The notes: generated by a model from the sequence alone, not told the origin. Shown: positions 1 through 9,194, counted from the stretch's first letter. The stretch: 61,646 bases of DNA from Anaerolineaceae bacterium (GCA_018056725.1 JAGPFF010000009.1:1-61646); one strand, 5' to 3'. Numbers and translations: made by a program.

Positions 1-311
1 TTGTAGCGATGCAGTTAGCCTATTTCATGGGATTCAAACAGGTGATTCTTATTGGGGTCGACCATAATTTCACCACTCAGGGCAAGCCGAATACCACGGT
101 CGTTTCTACCGGTGATGATCCAAACCATTTTCATCCGGGGTATTTCGGTCAGGGCTTCCGCTGGCAGCTTCCTGACCTTGAAACTTCTGAAATCGCCTAT
201 CAACTGGCAAAAGAAGCTTATCGAAAAGATGGACGGGAAATACTGGATGCTACCGTCGGTGGAAAACTGACGATCTTCCCAAAGGTAAACTTCGATACCC
301 TCCTGGCATGA
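1..311 (+). CDS. DUF115 / MptE-like protein, C-terminal part (cut by window edge)
   Basis: The reading frame is open to the left edge (full codons from base 3), so only about the last 102 residues are present. The stretch around GFKQVILIGVDHNF resembles the end of the DUF115 (PF01973) domain. Archaeal MptE of this family is a 6-hydroxymethylpterin diphosphokinase. Bacterial members are usually found among glycosyltransferase or flagellin-glycosylation genes and their chemistry is not settled. The TGA overlaps the ATG of the next glycosyltransferase by four bases (ATGA), so the two are probably translationally coupled. The context points to surface glycan assembly. The family call is from memory of the motif and the exact role is unknown. 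Confidence 0.7.
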   Translation, partial: VAMQLAYFMGFKQVILIGVDHNFTTQGKPNTTVVSTGDDPNHFHPGYFGQGFRWQLPDLETSEIAYQLAKEAYRKDGREILDATVGGKLTIFPKVNFDTLLA

Positions 312-1243
312 ACTCCACTCCTCTTGTCTCGATTGTGACACCCTCGTTTAACCAGGCAAATTTCCTGGAAAAAACGATTCTTTCAGTTCTTGGGCAAGAT
401 TACCCTCACATTGAGTATCTGGTTGTGGATGGTGGATCCACAGATGGCAGCCTCGAGATAATTCATAAATATGCTGACCGCCTTTCATGGTGGACTTCAG
501 AAAAAGACCGCGGTCAGGCAGATGGAATCAATAAAGGGTTGCACCGTGCAACAGGTGCCGTGGTCGCCTGGATAAACTCGGATGATTTTTATTTGCCAGG
601 AGCTGTCACGCAGGCGGTGCGAGCGTTGCAGGAGCACCCTGAGGCAGGTTTTGTGTACAGCGATCTGCAGGTGGTGAATGAAAAAGGTGAAATGATTAAC
701 CGGATCCATTACGGCAATTGGGGGTTACGGGAGCTAATGGAATTTCGCATCATCGGGCAGCCTACGGTGTTCATGCGGCAGGAAGTGCTTCAGCAGGCAG
801 GCTATCTGGATGAAAGTTTTCATTTTTTGCTGGATCACCATCTGTGGCTGCGTCTTGCCAGCCTCGCCGGCTTGACCTATGTGCCACAATTATGGGCTGG
901 CGAACACTATCATGCTGCCAGTAAAAACCAGGCGCACGCCAGAGAATTTGGAACCGAAGCCTGGCACATCGTCTCCTGGATGTCTACCGAGCCCCGTCTT
1001 GAATCCTTGTGGAAAGCCAACCGACGGCGCATTGAAGCGGGCGCAGAACGGTTAAACGCTTTTTATCTGTTCGACGCGCAAGATTACCGTGCCTCCTTGG
1101 CAGCGTACTGGCGAAGTTTGAAGGCGCACCCTACCGCCGCTTCCCGTGACTGGTATCGTATCCTGTTCGCACTGTTTTCCCCGCTTGGTCTTGATTCGCT
1201 TAAGGATCACTACCTTGCCAGGCGAAAGAAACGGTTACAATAA
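308..1243 (+). CDS. GT2 family glycosyltransferase
   Basis: A 311-residue GT-A fold glycosyltransferase, predicted cytosolic and acting on nucleotide-sugar donors. The N-terminus has the GT2 signature VSIVTPSFNQ (about residues 7-16), then DGGSTDG (about 41-47) for nucleotide binding and NSDD (about 95-98) as the DxD-type metal site. The C-terminal third is alpha-helical and probably helps acceptor recognition. There is no membrane segment. The start ATG overlaps the previous stop codon. It is a close paralogue of the enzyme at 2811-3599: both share PSFNQA.FLE, QDYPHIEY, DGGSTDGS and SEKDRGQ. Donor and acceptor sugars cannot be read from the sequence. Confidence 0.9.
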   Translation: MNSTPLVSIVTPSFNQANFLEKTILSVLGQDYPHIEYLVVDGGSTDGSLEIIHKYADRLSWWTSEKDRGQADGINKGLHRATGAVVAWINSDDFYLPGAVTQAVRALQEHPEAGFVYSDLQVVNEKGEMINRIHYGNWGLRELMEFRIIGQPTVFMRQEVLQQAGYLDESFHFLLDHHLWLRLASLAGLTYVPQLWAGEHYHAASKNQAHAREFGTEAWHIVSWMSTEPRLESLWKANRRRIEAGAERLNAFYLFDAQDYRASLAAYWRSLKAHPTAASRDWYRILFALFSPLGLDSLKDHYLARRKKRLQ

Positions 1244-1269
1244 CTGACATTACTCGTCCTGAGGTGATC

Positions 1270-2811
1270 ATGTCGGAGCAAAACGAAAATCAAACCGCAC
1301 TGTTTTTTAAACCCACAAAATTAAACGTTACCATTTTGTTGATCGTTTTTCTTCTCGCCGGTATCGGCATCCGCCTGATTGACTATGATGATCTGCCGCT
1401 CGATTTTGCCGCCACCCGGCAACTGCATTCCTTCATCATGGCCCGCGGGATGTATTACAGCATGGACACGCCCGAGACGAATGCCATTCCAGAAGAACGA
1501 CGCCAGTTTGCCATAGAAACCGGTAAGAGTGAACCTTTGATCGAGCCGCCCATTCTAGAATATCTGACCGCTTCCATCTACAGGGTCATCGGCGGAGAAA
1601 ACATGCTTGTCCCCCGGCTGCTTTCGATTTTGTTCTGGGTCATTGGGGGTATTCCTTTGTTCCTCTTAGCCAGACGTCTGACCACAATCAACGGCGCTTT
1701 CATTGCACTGGCAGTTTATTTTTTCAATCCACTTGCCACACTGGCAAGCCGCAGTTTTCAACCAGACCCGTTGATGGTCATGTTTATTGTTTGGGCGCTC
1801 TACTTCCAGTTCGAATGGTTGGAAAAGGATACCCTGAAAACCAGCCTGCTGGCAGGTATTTTTACCGGTCTGGCGGTCTTTATTAAAATTTCCTCGGTTT
1901 TCTTCGTCGGTTTTTCAATGATTGCCATTGTACTGGTGGTGGGGTTGAAAAAGTCATTACGTAACTGGCATGTCTATCTCATCGCCGCCATTTCCCTCTT
2001 ACCGGCACTAATTTACTACGGGATCAGTGCGACTGTGGGCGGCAACGCAGGTGCTATTTTTGGCGCCCGCTGGGTGCCGTCGTTATTCTCCGATCCAAAA
2101 TGGTATCTTAACTGGCTTTACCTTGCCCGACAGGTGATTGGGTTATACCCCATTATCATCGCACTTCTGGGCTTCTTCCTGCTGCGCGAAAAGAAGCATC
2201 GTGCAGTTTATTTCGCCATGTGGTTGGGGTACCTGTGTTATGGATTTATGTTCGCTTACCATATTTACACTCACAACTATTATCATTTACCCTTTCTCCC
2301 CATGGTTGCCCTCGGTTTCGGGGTGGTTGGCGGAGAAATCTTCAGGACGTTGGAAGAACGTCACCTCAACCGAGCTCTGCAAGCTTTAGTGCTGGTCCTT
2401 TTCGCTTTCTCCGTGGGGTTATGTGTGATGAAATCACGGGGAGATATGCTGGCTAAAAGCTACCGTCATGAAGCCAAATACTGGCAGCAATTGGGCGATA
2501 AAATTGGTCAACGCTCTTCTGTCATTGCTTTAACCCATGATTACGGTTATCGCCTGAACTATTGGGGCTTTATCCAACCCGAAGTCTGGCCAACAGCAGG
2601 CGATCTCACCGTGAAATCCCTGCTCGGTTCCACTGACCCGGAATTCGAAACGTACTTTCAGATGAGAACAAAAGGGAAACAATACTTCCTGGTCACACTC
2701 ATCAATGAAATGGAAGGTCAGCCGGCATTGAAGGATTATCTGTTTGCCAATTATCCCTACGAAGAGGGCGACGGATATTATCTATTCGACCTTACAAAAC
2801 CATTGCAGTGA
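1270..2811 (+). CDS. GT-C (PMT/ArnT-like) membrane glycosyltransferase
   Basis: About 513 residues with roughly ten hydrophobic helices. It matches the layout of GT39/GT83-type transferases that move sugars from polyprenyl-phosphate carriers on the outer face of the membrane. The first loop after helix 1 contains DYDDLPLDFAATRQ, the place where this superfamily has its catalytic acidic residue. The ATG at 1270 has GAGG five bases upstream; a GTG at 1264 is in frame but lies inside that ribosome-binding site. The stop overlaps the next glycosyltransferase start. Its position between two GT2 genes suggests lipid-linked sugar transfer to a glycan or protein. The substrate is unknown. Confidence 0.78.
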   Translation: MSEQNENQTALFFKPTKLNVTILLIVFLLAGIGIRLIDYDDLPLDFAATRQLHSFIMARGMYYSMDTPETNAIPEERRQFAIETGKSEPLIEPPILEYLTASIYRVIGGENMLVPRLLSILFWVIGGIPLFLLARRLTTINGAFIALAVYFFNPLATLASRSFQPDPLMVMFIVWALYFQFEWLEKDTLKTSLLAGIFTGLAVFIKISSVFFVGFSMIAIVLVVGLKKSLRNWHVYLIAAISLLPALIYYGISATVGGNAGAIFGARWVPSLFSDPKWYLNWLYLARQVIGLYPIIIALLGFFLLREKKHRAVYFAMWLGYLCYGFMFAYHIYTHNYYHLPFLPMVALGFGVVGGEIFRTLEERHLNRALQALVLVLFAFSVGLCVMKSRGDMLAKSYRHEAKYWQQLGDKIGQRSSVIALTHDYGYRLNYWGFIQPEVWPTAGDLTVKSLLGSTDPEFETYFQMRTKGKQYFLVTLINEMEGQPALKDYLFANYPYEEGDGYYLFDLTKPLQ

Positions 2812-3599
2812 TGAGTGAATCCTTCAGCTCCCTTCCGCTCGTGTCGATCGTCACCCCTTCCTTCAACCAGGCAAAGTTCCTGGAAGAGACGATCCGTTCC
2901 GTGCTGGATCAGGATTATCCCCATATTGAATACATTCTCATCGATGGTGGTTCGACCGATGGAAGTGTGGAGATCATTCGCAAATATGCTCACCGGCTGG
3001 CGTACTGGGTATCAGAGAAAGATCGCGGTCAAACAGACGCCCTCAATAAAGGATTTGCTGCCGCAAATGGCAGCATTCTCGCCTGGTTAAATTCCGATGA
3101 CACCTACCAGCCTGGCGCGATCCGGTCCGCCGTTGATTATCTGATCTCTCATCCCCGCGTTGGATTGGTATACGGCGATTTAAATTTTATTAATGAAAGA
3201 GGCGAGATCGTCGGCAAATTCCCTGCGGCACAGACGGATCTTGCCCGTCTGCGCCGCGGTTACGTTCATATTCCGCAACCGGCAGCATTTTTTCGAACCG
3301 ATCTCTGGAAAAAAGTCGGACCACTTGACCCCTCGTTTTATTTCGCCATGGATTACGACCTGTGGGTACGCCTGGCTGGGGTAAGTGATCTTCAATATCT
3401 ACCGGGGCAGGTGTGGGCAAATTTTCGTCTGCACAGCAGCGGTAAAACCATCGCTGCGGATGAGCGCTGCTGGCCTGAAATGTTGCGGGTTCACTACCGT
3501 GATGGCGGTAAGAGAATCTCCCCCATTGTTCTTAAATATAGGTTGCGTCGTCTGGCAGCACCATTGATTAACTATCGCCGGCGACGGCTGCTGAAATAA
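2811..3599 (+). CDS. GT2 family glycosyltransferase (paralogue of the 308 gene)
   Basis: About 262 residues with the GT2 signature VSIVTPSFNQ, DGGSTDGS and a DxD-type NSDD at about residue 93. The ATG at 2811 touches the TGA of the GT-C gene (TGATG), which gives tight coupling; GTG at 2808 is the alternative start. It is shorter than its paralogue at 308-1243 and lacks that protein's C-terminal extension. It ends in a basic tail (YRRRRLLK) that could associate with the membrane surface. It is the last gene of the left-hand glycan cluster. Confidence 0.9.
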   Translation: MSESFSSLPLVSIVTPSFNQAKFLEETIRSVLDQDYPHIEYILIDGGSTDGSVEIIRKYAHRLAYWVSEKDRGQTDALNKGFAAANGSILAWLNSDDTYQPGAIRSAVDYLISHPRVGLVYGDLNFINERGEIVGKFPAAQTDLARLRRGYVHIPQPAAFFRTDLWKKVGPLDPSFYFAMDYDLWVRLAGVSDLQYLPGQVWANFRLHSSGKTIAADERCWPEMLRVHYRDGGKRISPIVLKYRLRRLAAPLINYRRRRLLK

Positions 3600-3627
3600 A
3601 AACGCTGGAGGGTTAGTCTCCAGCGTT
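3594..3627 (-). terminator. Intrinsic terminator downstream of kbl
   Basis: Perfect 10-bp inverted repeat AACGCTGGAG / CTCCAGCGTT (3601-3610 and 3618-3627) with a 7-base loop. Read on the minus strand the stem is followed by a T-rich tract (TTTTTATTT), which suits termination of kbl just after its stop. On the plus strand the following bases are not T-rich, so it is a weaker end for the glycosyltransferase operon. Confidence 0.8.
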
Positions 3628-3632
3628 TGGTT

Positions 3633-4814
3633 CTAGATTACCTGCAGTTTTTTCGCCACTTTTTCAAAAGCTGCCAGCCCCTGGTCAAGATCCTCACGGC
3701 TGTGCGCGGCTGAGATCATTACCCGGATGCGCGCCTTGCCTTGTGGAACCGTCGGGAACCCAAGTGCCATGGCGAAGACGTTTTCATTGAATAATTCACG
3801 GCTGAATTGTTGCGCCAGTGGCGCCTCACCCAGCATCACCGGTGTAATGGGGGTAACACTATTGCCTGTGTTGAGCCCGATTTTCTTTAGCTCGGCTTTG
3901 AAATAGCGCGCATTCTCCCACAGGCGGTCCACCAGTTCGGTGGAGCTTTCCAGCAGATCCACCGCTGCAATGCAGGCTGCCACATCCGCCGGGGGTGTGG
4001 CGGAAGAGAACAGGAAGGGTCGCCCACGCTGGCGCACCCATTCGATAATCTTCGCATTACCGGCAACCACTCCTCCTACCACGCCAAAAGCCTTGGAAAG
4101 GGTGCCGACCTCCACATCCACCTTGCCATGCAAGCCAAAATGATCCACAATCCCCCTCCCGCCGCGACCGATCACACCTTCTCCGTGAGCATCATCCACC
4201 ATTAACATCGCATCATAACGGCTGGTAACACCATAAATCTGATCCAGGGGTGCCAGATCGCCATCCATGCTGAACACGCCGTCAGTGATCACCAGGGCGC
4301 GCCGGTAGGTTCCCTGGTTCTTCTTGAGTACGTCCTCAAGATCTGTAGTGTTGGCGTGAGCATACCGCTCAATTCTGGCTCCAGACAGTCGGCTGCCGTC
4401 GATGATACTGGCATGATTGAGTTCATCAGAAATAATCACATCTTCTTTACCCACCAACACCGGTATTACTGCGGTATTAGCAGAAAACCCGGATTGTAAT
4501 ACAATCGCAGCTTCCACGCCCTTAAAGGCAGCAAGACGGCGTTCCAGTTCGGTGTGAATCTCCATTGTCCCTGCAATGGAGCGCACTGCCCCCGGTCCGA
4601 CACCATATTTTTTCAAGGCATTTGTGGCTGCTTCCACCAGTTTTGGGTGGTTTGCCAGACCAAGGTAATTATTTGAACAAAAATTGAGCACCTTCTTCCC
4701 ATCAACTTCCAGCCACGCGCCCTGTGGCGAGCTAAGCGTGCGGATGTTGTTGTAAAGACCACCGCTCCTCAGCGCCTCAAGTTCCTGCTGAACCCAATCT
4801 AACCTGTTACTCAT
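3633..4814 (-). CDS. kbl: Glycine C-acetyltransferase (2-amino-3-ketobutyrate CoA ligase)
   Basis: About 393 residues, the usual length for this PLP-dependent alpha-oxoamine synthase. The family cleaves 2-amino-3-ketobutyrate with CoA to glycine and acetyl-CoA in threonine breakdown. Visible marks are CSNNYLGL near the N-terminus, [10 protein letters not shown] (aspartate for the pyridine nitrogen) and the PLP lysine in [12 protein letters not shown]. The ATG at 4814 has GAGG five bases upstream; GTG at 4820 is an alternative. No threonine dehydrogenase gene lies next to it, so a related alpha-oxoamine synthase activity (8-amino-7-oxononanoate synthase type) cannot be fully excluded. It ends with a TAG stop followed by a strong terminator. 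Confidence 0.88.
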   Translation of the reverse strand: MSNRLDWVQQELEALRSGGLYNNIRTLSSPQGAWLEVDGKKVLNFCSNNYLGLANHPKLVEAATNALKKYGVGPGAVRSIAGTMEIHTELERRLAAFKGVEAAIVLQSGFSANTAVIPVLVGKEDVIISDELNHASIIDGSRLSGARIERYAHANTTDLEDVLKKNQGTYRRALVITDGVFSMDGDLAPLDQIYGVTSRYDAMLMVDDAHGEGVIGRGGRGIVDHFGLHGKVDVEVGTLSKAFGVVGGVVAGNAKIIEWVRQRGRPFLFSSATPPADVAACIAAVDLLESSTELVDRLWENARYFKAELKKIGLNTGNSVTPITPVMLGEAPLAQQFSRELFNENVFAMALGFPTVPQGKARIRVMISAAHSREDLDQGLAAFEKVAKKLQVI

Positions 4815-4846
4815 TTTCACCTCTGTAAAAACTAGTTTCTTCTGTG

Positions 4847-4852
4847 ATTATA
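4847..4852 (-). promoter_or_regulatory. Possible kbl promoter (-10 box)
   Basis: A TATAAT overlaps the stop codon of the upstream gene and is preceded directly by TG (TGTATAAT), about 32 bases before the kbl ATG. No convincing -35 box is visible, so this may only supplement read-through from upstream. Confidence 0.35.
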
Positions 4853-6479
4853 CATCGGCTCCCACCTCAACAAGAATCCCGCGCTCGTTGAGGAACTTAA
4901 GGATCGCTACCTGTTGTGAAGGTCGGATCAGCACGGTGGTGGGGTTTAACAGTTCCAAGGTAAAGCGCTCGCCGGTAGAGCGAACAAAGTTGGCACAGGT
5001 CTCAGCTTCTTTAAACCGCAAAAGCGAAACCTTCGCCAGGTCCACTTCCACCCCCTTTTTTTGCCAGCGTTGCCCCAGCTGCCGCAAAGAGGCTGGAATT
5101 TCCTGCACCTGTTCTCGATCCAGCAACTGAAGTAAGTGGGTTACCAGCAGACCCTGATCGGCAGCGGTTTGCAGAGATGGCACGGTTAGCTGATAAACCG
5201 TTTCGGTTGGGGTGACATATTTCAACTCGCCAAAGCGTCCAATTTGATAACGCAAAGAGCGTGGCGTGCCTGCCGGAACATGCAGGCGTGTGGTGTCCTT
5301 CACTTTTACGCGCCCCGTTTCTTGGGTTTCAATGCTGGGAATTTCTCCCTTGAGTAGAACTGAAAATCGGGGATCCAGTTGGAAGGCGGTAGCTCGCTCC
5401 TGAGTGCCACCTCTTGCCAGGTTTATCGCACCGAACCAATGGAGAGGACCGGTGAGAAGGAAATGCATAAGCTTCCCTTCCAACTGATCCCAATTGGCAA
5501 AACCCTGCAAAGACACTCCCGTCTGCGCATCCCGAATGAACCACGAATCATAATCGCCCGCGGTTCGTTGAAAATCAGGATGGATCTCTTTGATAAGTGA
5601 AATTAGCGAAGAAATGCTCCACCATGTTTCGGTTTGCAAATTTTGCAATAACTCGATCAAAGTTTGGCGGGGCTTGAGGGGATCATTTTCCCAACTTCCC
5701 TCCAGAGTGAGTGTTTCGAGGTTGCGTAATTCATTTATTTCCCGGCTGTTTTGCCAGGCATTGAACAACATCAGCAACGCTTCGCCGCGGTTCAGCGAAA
5801 AGAAGTGTTTCAATTGTTTTGGATCCGGTTCGTCAAGCGAATTGAGCAAATTGGCGGAGCGCAAAAGACCCACTAAGAAAAATGGGCTCATTTGCCAGGT
5901 TGAAAAAAATTCGGCTGGAATTGGGCGTTTAACTCGATATGCAGCAAGCATATCCGTAAGATGATCCAGCACCAAGGTTCCGGTTCGCAAACTGTAGCGC
6001 GGTACCTGGCTCACTGCCGGACGGACAACCTGTTCGGAGAGAACCTCTCGCGCAGGGAAAAGCCCCAGCCAATCATCTGGGATGAAAGCGTATTCCACCA
6101 GATCTCCACTGCTTTTCAGAAAAGCTTTGCCAATTAAGCCGGAGTACCACAGAACTTCAGAGGTTGAAACAGGATGAAGGTCAGGGTCTTCACGCTCCCG
6201 TCGGGCTGGTCCCATAGCCCGAATTTCACCATGCAAGCGGCTGAATTCCGCCCAGTTTTGTCTGCCGCCATGTTTCCCCAGGCTCTCCCATGCTACCCGC
6301 ACAGGTTCTGGCAGACACTCAATCCTTTTCCGGCAAACCTCAGGATCAGAAATCTGAGCCAGCAAATCCTTGCGCGCTGATTCTACGTCCCGCTCACTGA
6401 TCTCAATCCCCCAGCCACGCGCAATACGCTGGAGAAAGTCCAGATCATATTTGGCGATAGTGGCTTTGAGTGATGGCAT
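4848..6479 (-). CDS. Helicase-C-like domain protein without helicase core
   Basis: A 543-residue protein I assign to the helicase-associated / XPB-Ssl2-like conserved C-terminal family (PF13625-type). Support is its C-terminal half: a YQLTVPSLQTAADQG segment, a helical stretch, then LELLNPTTVLIRPSQQVAILKFL, the strand-helix end seen in that family. The N-terminus (KATIAKYDLDFLQRIARGWGIE) is predicted helical and SAP-like. No Walker A or B motif is visible, so it is not an active helicase alone. It sits 33 bases upstream of kbl. A nucleic-acid-binding role is inferred and the function is unknown. Confidence 0.55.
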   Translation of the reverse strand: MPSLKATIAKYDLDFLQRIARGWGIEISERDVESARKDLLAQISDPEVCRKRIECLPEPVRVAWESLGKHGGRQNWAEFSRLHGEIRAMGPARREREDPDLHPVSTSEVLWYSGLIGKAFLKSSGDLVEYAFIPDDWLGLFPAREVLSEQVVRPAVSQVPRYSLRTGTLVLDHLTDMLAAYRVKRPIPAEFFSTWQMSPFFLVGLLRSANLLNSLDEPDPKQLKHFFSLNRGEALLMLFNAWQNSREINELRNLETLTLEGSWENDPLKPRQTLIELLQNLQTETWWSISSLISLIKEIHPDFQRTAGDYDSWFIRDAQTGVSLQGFANWDQLEGKLMHFLLTGPLHWFGAINLARGGTQERATAFQLDPRFSVLLKGEIPSIETQETGRVKVKDTTRLHVPAGTPRSLRYQIGRFGELKYVTPTETVYQLTVPSLQTAADQGLLVTHLLQLLDREQVQEIPASLRQLGQRWQKKGVEVDLAKVSLLRFKEAETCANFVRSTGERFTLELLNPTTVLIRPSQQVAILKFLNERGILVEVGADV

Positions 6480-6536
6480 GGTAAAAGATTGAACCTTTCG
6501 ACTTTGATAACCCTGACCGGCGACGGATCCTTTTAT

Positions 6537-6563
6537 TTGACATCCTGATTCTTATTGTATAAT
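6537..6563 (+). promoter_or_regulatory. Sigma-70-type promoter for the DUF4388-GTPase operon
   Basis: Perfect -35 TTGACA (6537-6542) and perfect -10 TATAAT (6558-6563), separated by a short 15-base spacer. The -10 is preceded by TG. Transcription would begin about 30 bases before the ATG at 6599. It lies in the 119-base gap between divergent genes. Confidence 0.65.
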
Positions 6564-6598
6564 CTTATCACCTCATTAAATCCTGTAAGAGATGACGG

Positions 6599-7414
6599 AT
6601 GGCATTAAAAGGTAACCTTAAGGATTTCTCTTTTCTCCAGTTGCTAAATCTGATCAATCTGGCAAATAAAACTGGCACCCTTCACCTTGAAAAACCAGGT
6701 ACCTCAACCAGATCCGTATTTCACAATGGCAAACTAGCTTTTGTTGAAATCAATAATGAAAAACAGAGCCTGTTAAAAACTCTGGCGGATGATCAGGTAA
6801 TCAGTCCCACCCAGCTCCGGCTGCTGGCAGAAAAACTGGCTGGTCAGCTGGAAACCGAACAGGGGATTTACCTGGTCAACGCCGGTTATTCCTCCATGGA
6901 ACAGATTTTGACCAGCCTCGAAAAGAAATATACCGAAAAATTCCGGCACCTTTTCTCCTGGCTGGAGGGATCTTTTCACTTTGAAGCCGGTGAAACCGCG
7001 CCGGAAGACAGAATTCCAGTGCGGATTAATTTGGAAAATTTGATCGTGGAAGGCGCCAGGGAACTGCGTGAGCTGGAGGAATTGCGCTCTGAAATTCCCA
7101 GCCTTGAAATGACCCTTAAATTTACCGAACGTCCCGGAACGGATATCAGTAAAGTTAATTTAAACGCCACCGAATGGCGGGTAATTTCTTATATCAACCC
7201 GAAGAACAGCATTCAACAAATTGCCAGCACTGTCAAACTGGATGAATTTGAGATCAGGCGAGTGGTTTACACCTTACTGCAGGCTGGTCTGGTCGAAATT
7301 GTCCGTCCGGATGGATTGCCGGTTGCTATTCCAGGCGCTTCCCTGCCAGTCAAAAACCCCGAAGCGAACCGGTCGCTGGTGAAGCGCCTGATCGATCGAA
7401 TACGCTCTATCTAA
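6599..7414 (+). CDS. DUF4388 domain protein with C-terminal winged helix
   Basis: A 271-residue cytosolic protein. Residues about 1-110 carry the DUF4388 (PATAN-type) pattern starting ALKGNLKDFSFLQLLNLINLANKTGTL, typical of bacterial regulatory proteins that work with receiver domains and small GTPases. Residues about 180-235 (TEWRVISYI...IQQIASTVKLDE...VVYTLLQAGLVE) look like a winged helix. The gene is followed 19 bases later by a small GTPase gene and then a possible V4R-like gene, which suggests a signalling module. Target and signal are unknown. Confidence 0.72.
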   Translation: MALKGNLKDFSFLQLLNLINLANKTGTLHLEKPGTSTRSVFHNGKLAFVEINNEKQSLLKTLADDQVISPTQLRLLAEKLAGQLETEQGIYLVNAGYSSMEQILTSLEKKYTEKFRHLFSWLEGSFHFEAGETAPEDRIPVRINLENLIVEGARELRELEELRSEIPSLEMTLKFTERPGTDISKVNLNATEWRVISYINPKNSIQQIASTVKLDEFEIRRVVYTLLQAGLVEIVRPDGLPVAIPGASLPVKNPEANRSLVKRLIDRIRSI

Positions 7415-7433
7415 ACTCAAGAAGGACTCTTTC

Positions 7434-7991
7434 ATGCCCACCCAGACCGTCAAGATCGTCGTTACAGGCCCTTTCAATGCCGGCAAAACAGAATTCATCC
7501 GTTCCGTCAGTGAGATTGATGTCGTCTCCACGGAGAAAAAAATCACGGCTGCACAGGAAAAAATCAAAGAAACCACCACAGTGGCAATGGATTTTGGTCG
7601 TATCACTGTGGATAACGACCTGGTGCTCTTCCTGTTTGGCACGCCGGGGCAAAAACGATTTGATTTTATGTGGGAGATCCTTTCGGAAGGCATGCTTGGA
7701 TTCATCGTGATGGTGGATAGTTCCAGACCCGAGACTTTTCGTGAAGCTCGCAGCATCCTTGAAACCTTTCACGCATACGCTCCCACGCCCTACCTGGTGG
7801 CTGCCAATAAGCAGGACCTTTATGATGCCTGGGATATGGAAGATATGAGAGTTGCGTTAAGATTGGATCCATCGGTTAAAATACTCCCTTGTGAAGCCCA
7901 CAAGAAAAGTTCGGTCAAGCGTGTGTTGCTGGAATTGCTCTATAGCATTTTGGATGAAATGGATAAAAATGAATCCAAACGGACAAATTAA
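7434..7991 (+). CDS. Small Ras-like GTPase (MglA/Rab-like bacterial type)
   Basis: 185 residues, one GTPase domain. G1/Walker A is GPFNAGKT (about residues 9-16), G2 is probably the threonine run before VAMDFG, G3 is GTPGQ (about 67-71) and G4 is NKQD (about 124-127). All key nucleotide-binding residues are intact. The family works as a GTP switch in polarity, motility or stress regulation, often with roadblock or DUF4388 partners. AAGGA precedes the ATG at normal distance. It lies in a three-gene run with the DUF4388 protein and the next gene. The biological output is not known. Confidence 0.85.
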   Translation: MPTQTVKIVVTGPFNAGKTEFIRSVSEIDVVSTEKKITAAQEKIKETTTVAMDFGRITVDNDLVLFLFGTPGQKRFDFMWEILSEGMLGFIVMVDSSRPETFREARSILETFHAYAPTPYLVAANKQDLYDAWDMEDMRVALRLDPSVKILPCEAHKKSSVKRVLLELLYSILDEMDKNESKRTN

Positions 7992-8014
7992 TCACCACGT
8001 TCGGAGTTTATATC

Positions 8015-8536
8015 TTGATTAATTCAGAAATGTTGACGATGGATTACTGTACACAGGGTCTTTTTGAGATTCTGGGAAACGAGGGGTACTCTAAATTTCA
8101 GGAACGGCGGAAAGTAACCCCTGAAGAACCTTTTGTTCAAGGCATGTTGCATCGAGCTGGACGGGCTGGTTTTTACTACTGGTTACGGCAACCAGCCGTT
8201 CTTCAAAAAGCCCAGGATCCTATTTTTCGTTTTTCACCGGTAAAGAAGAAGATTTTCACCGGTTTACAATGGATCTGTGAATGTTTCACCAATGAAAACG
8301 AAATCCCCCTGACACTGGATCAAACACCGGAAGGGTGGACAATTTTAGTGCAAAGGAATCAGGCGGAAGAGAAAGTCTGTCCGCGGCTTGATTTTCATTA
8401 CATCGCTGGTTTTTGCCAGGAGTTTGCCAGTTGGGCAGGGCTTGGCAAGTTCTACCGGGTGAGGATCAATGAAAATCCTGCAGAAAATGGAATCCTGGCT
8501 AAGATTATCATTCAAAAAGACCCCATAGATTCGTAA
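8015..8536 (+). CDS. Hypothetical protein, possibly V4R-like sensor domain
   Basis: A 173-residue soluble protein beginning at TTG (GGAG eight bases upstream); ATG at 8030 is the alternative. I do not firmly recognise it. The general layout recalls the small-ligand-binding V4R / hydrocarbon-binding fold: an N-terminal helix-rich half, then FHYIAGFCQEFASWAG, then a strand-rich end YRVRINENP. The typical cysteine and histidine ligands of V4R are not evident. It lies 23 bases after the GTPase gene, so it may be the sensor or partner of that switch. The function is inferred from position only. Confidence 0.45.
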   Translation: MINSEMLTMDYCTQGLFEILGNEGYSKFQERRKVTPEEPFVQGMLHRAGRAGFYYWLRQPAVLQKAQDPIFRFSPVKKKIFTGLQWICECFTNENEIPLTLDQTPEGWTILVQRNQAEEKVCPRLDFHYIAGFCQEFASWAGLGKFYRVRINENPAENGILAKIIIQKDPIDS

Positions 8537-8559
8537 TCCATCTCTATAGAAATCAGGTA

Positions 8560-9126
8560 ATGGTATTAATGCCCGAAGAAATATTCATTTGTGTAGACGT
8601 TGAAACATCCGGACCTATCCCCGGCAAATATGCCATGCTTTCCATCGGAGCCTGCCTGGTGAAAGACATCGGCGAGACTTTTTATGTCGAGTTGAAACCC
8701 GACCGGGATGACGTGCAGCCCGAAGCATTGGCAATTTCAGGTTTGGATCCGGAAGTGCTGCGCCATGAAGGAGTTGAACCTGCCAAAGCGATGCAGCAGT
8801 TCGCGGATTGGATCGCTGGCGTCGTACCACAAGGTAGCAAGCCGGTTTTCGTGGCATTTAATGCCCCCTTCGACTGGATGTTCATCAATGATTACTTTCA
8901 TCGCTATTTGGGAAAAAATCCCTTCGGTCACAGCGCGTTGGATATCAAAGCTTATTTCATGGGTCAAACCGGTGTGAATTGGGAACAAACCTCCATGCAT
9001 CATATTTCCTCCCACTTTCTGGAAGAAGTCCGGCTGACCCACAATGCGCTGCGCGATGCCCAGGATCAGGCGGAAGTGTTTCAGAAAATACTCAAACTTA
9101 ATCCCAAGCTGAATATTGCAGAATAA
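8560..9126 (+). CDS. DEDDh-type 3'-5' exonuclease
   Basis: 188 residues forming one RNase T/DnaQ-like exonuclease domain. Exo I is VDVETSG (D and E for the two metal ions), Exo II is FNAPFDWMFI and Exo III is HNALRDAQDQA with the DEDDh histidine and aspartate. It is a stand-alone nuclease and not fused to a polymerase. Candidate roles are oligoribonucleotide or DNA 3'-end trimming; the sequence does not say which. ATG at 8569 is an alternative start. It follows the signalling module by 23 bases and is probably in the same transcript. Confidence 0.85.
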   Translation: MVLMPEEIFICVDVETSGPIPGKYAMLSIGACLVKDIGETFYVELKPDRDDVQPEALAISGLDPEVLRHEGVEPAKAMQQFADWIAGVVPQGSKPVFVAFNAPFDWMFINDYFHRYLGKNPFGHSALDIKAYFMGQTGVNWEQTSMHHISSHFLEEVRLTHNALRDAQDQAEVFQKILKLNPKLNIAE

Positions 9127-9149
9127 CTTGTGCAAAGAGGGCTCGGTTT

Positions 9150-9158
9150 TGCTATACT
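9150..9158 (+). promoter_or_regulatory. Extended -10 promoter for the 9195 gene
   Basis: TGCTATACT is an extended -10 element (TGn plus TATACT). The nearest -35-like TTGTGC is 19 bases upstream. A GGAGGGG ribosome-binding site lies just before the ATG at 9195. Confidence 0.5.
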
Positions 9159-9194
9159 GAGGATTGATTCTGCCATTCATGAAATGGAGGGGAT

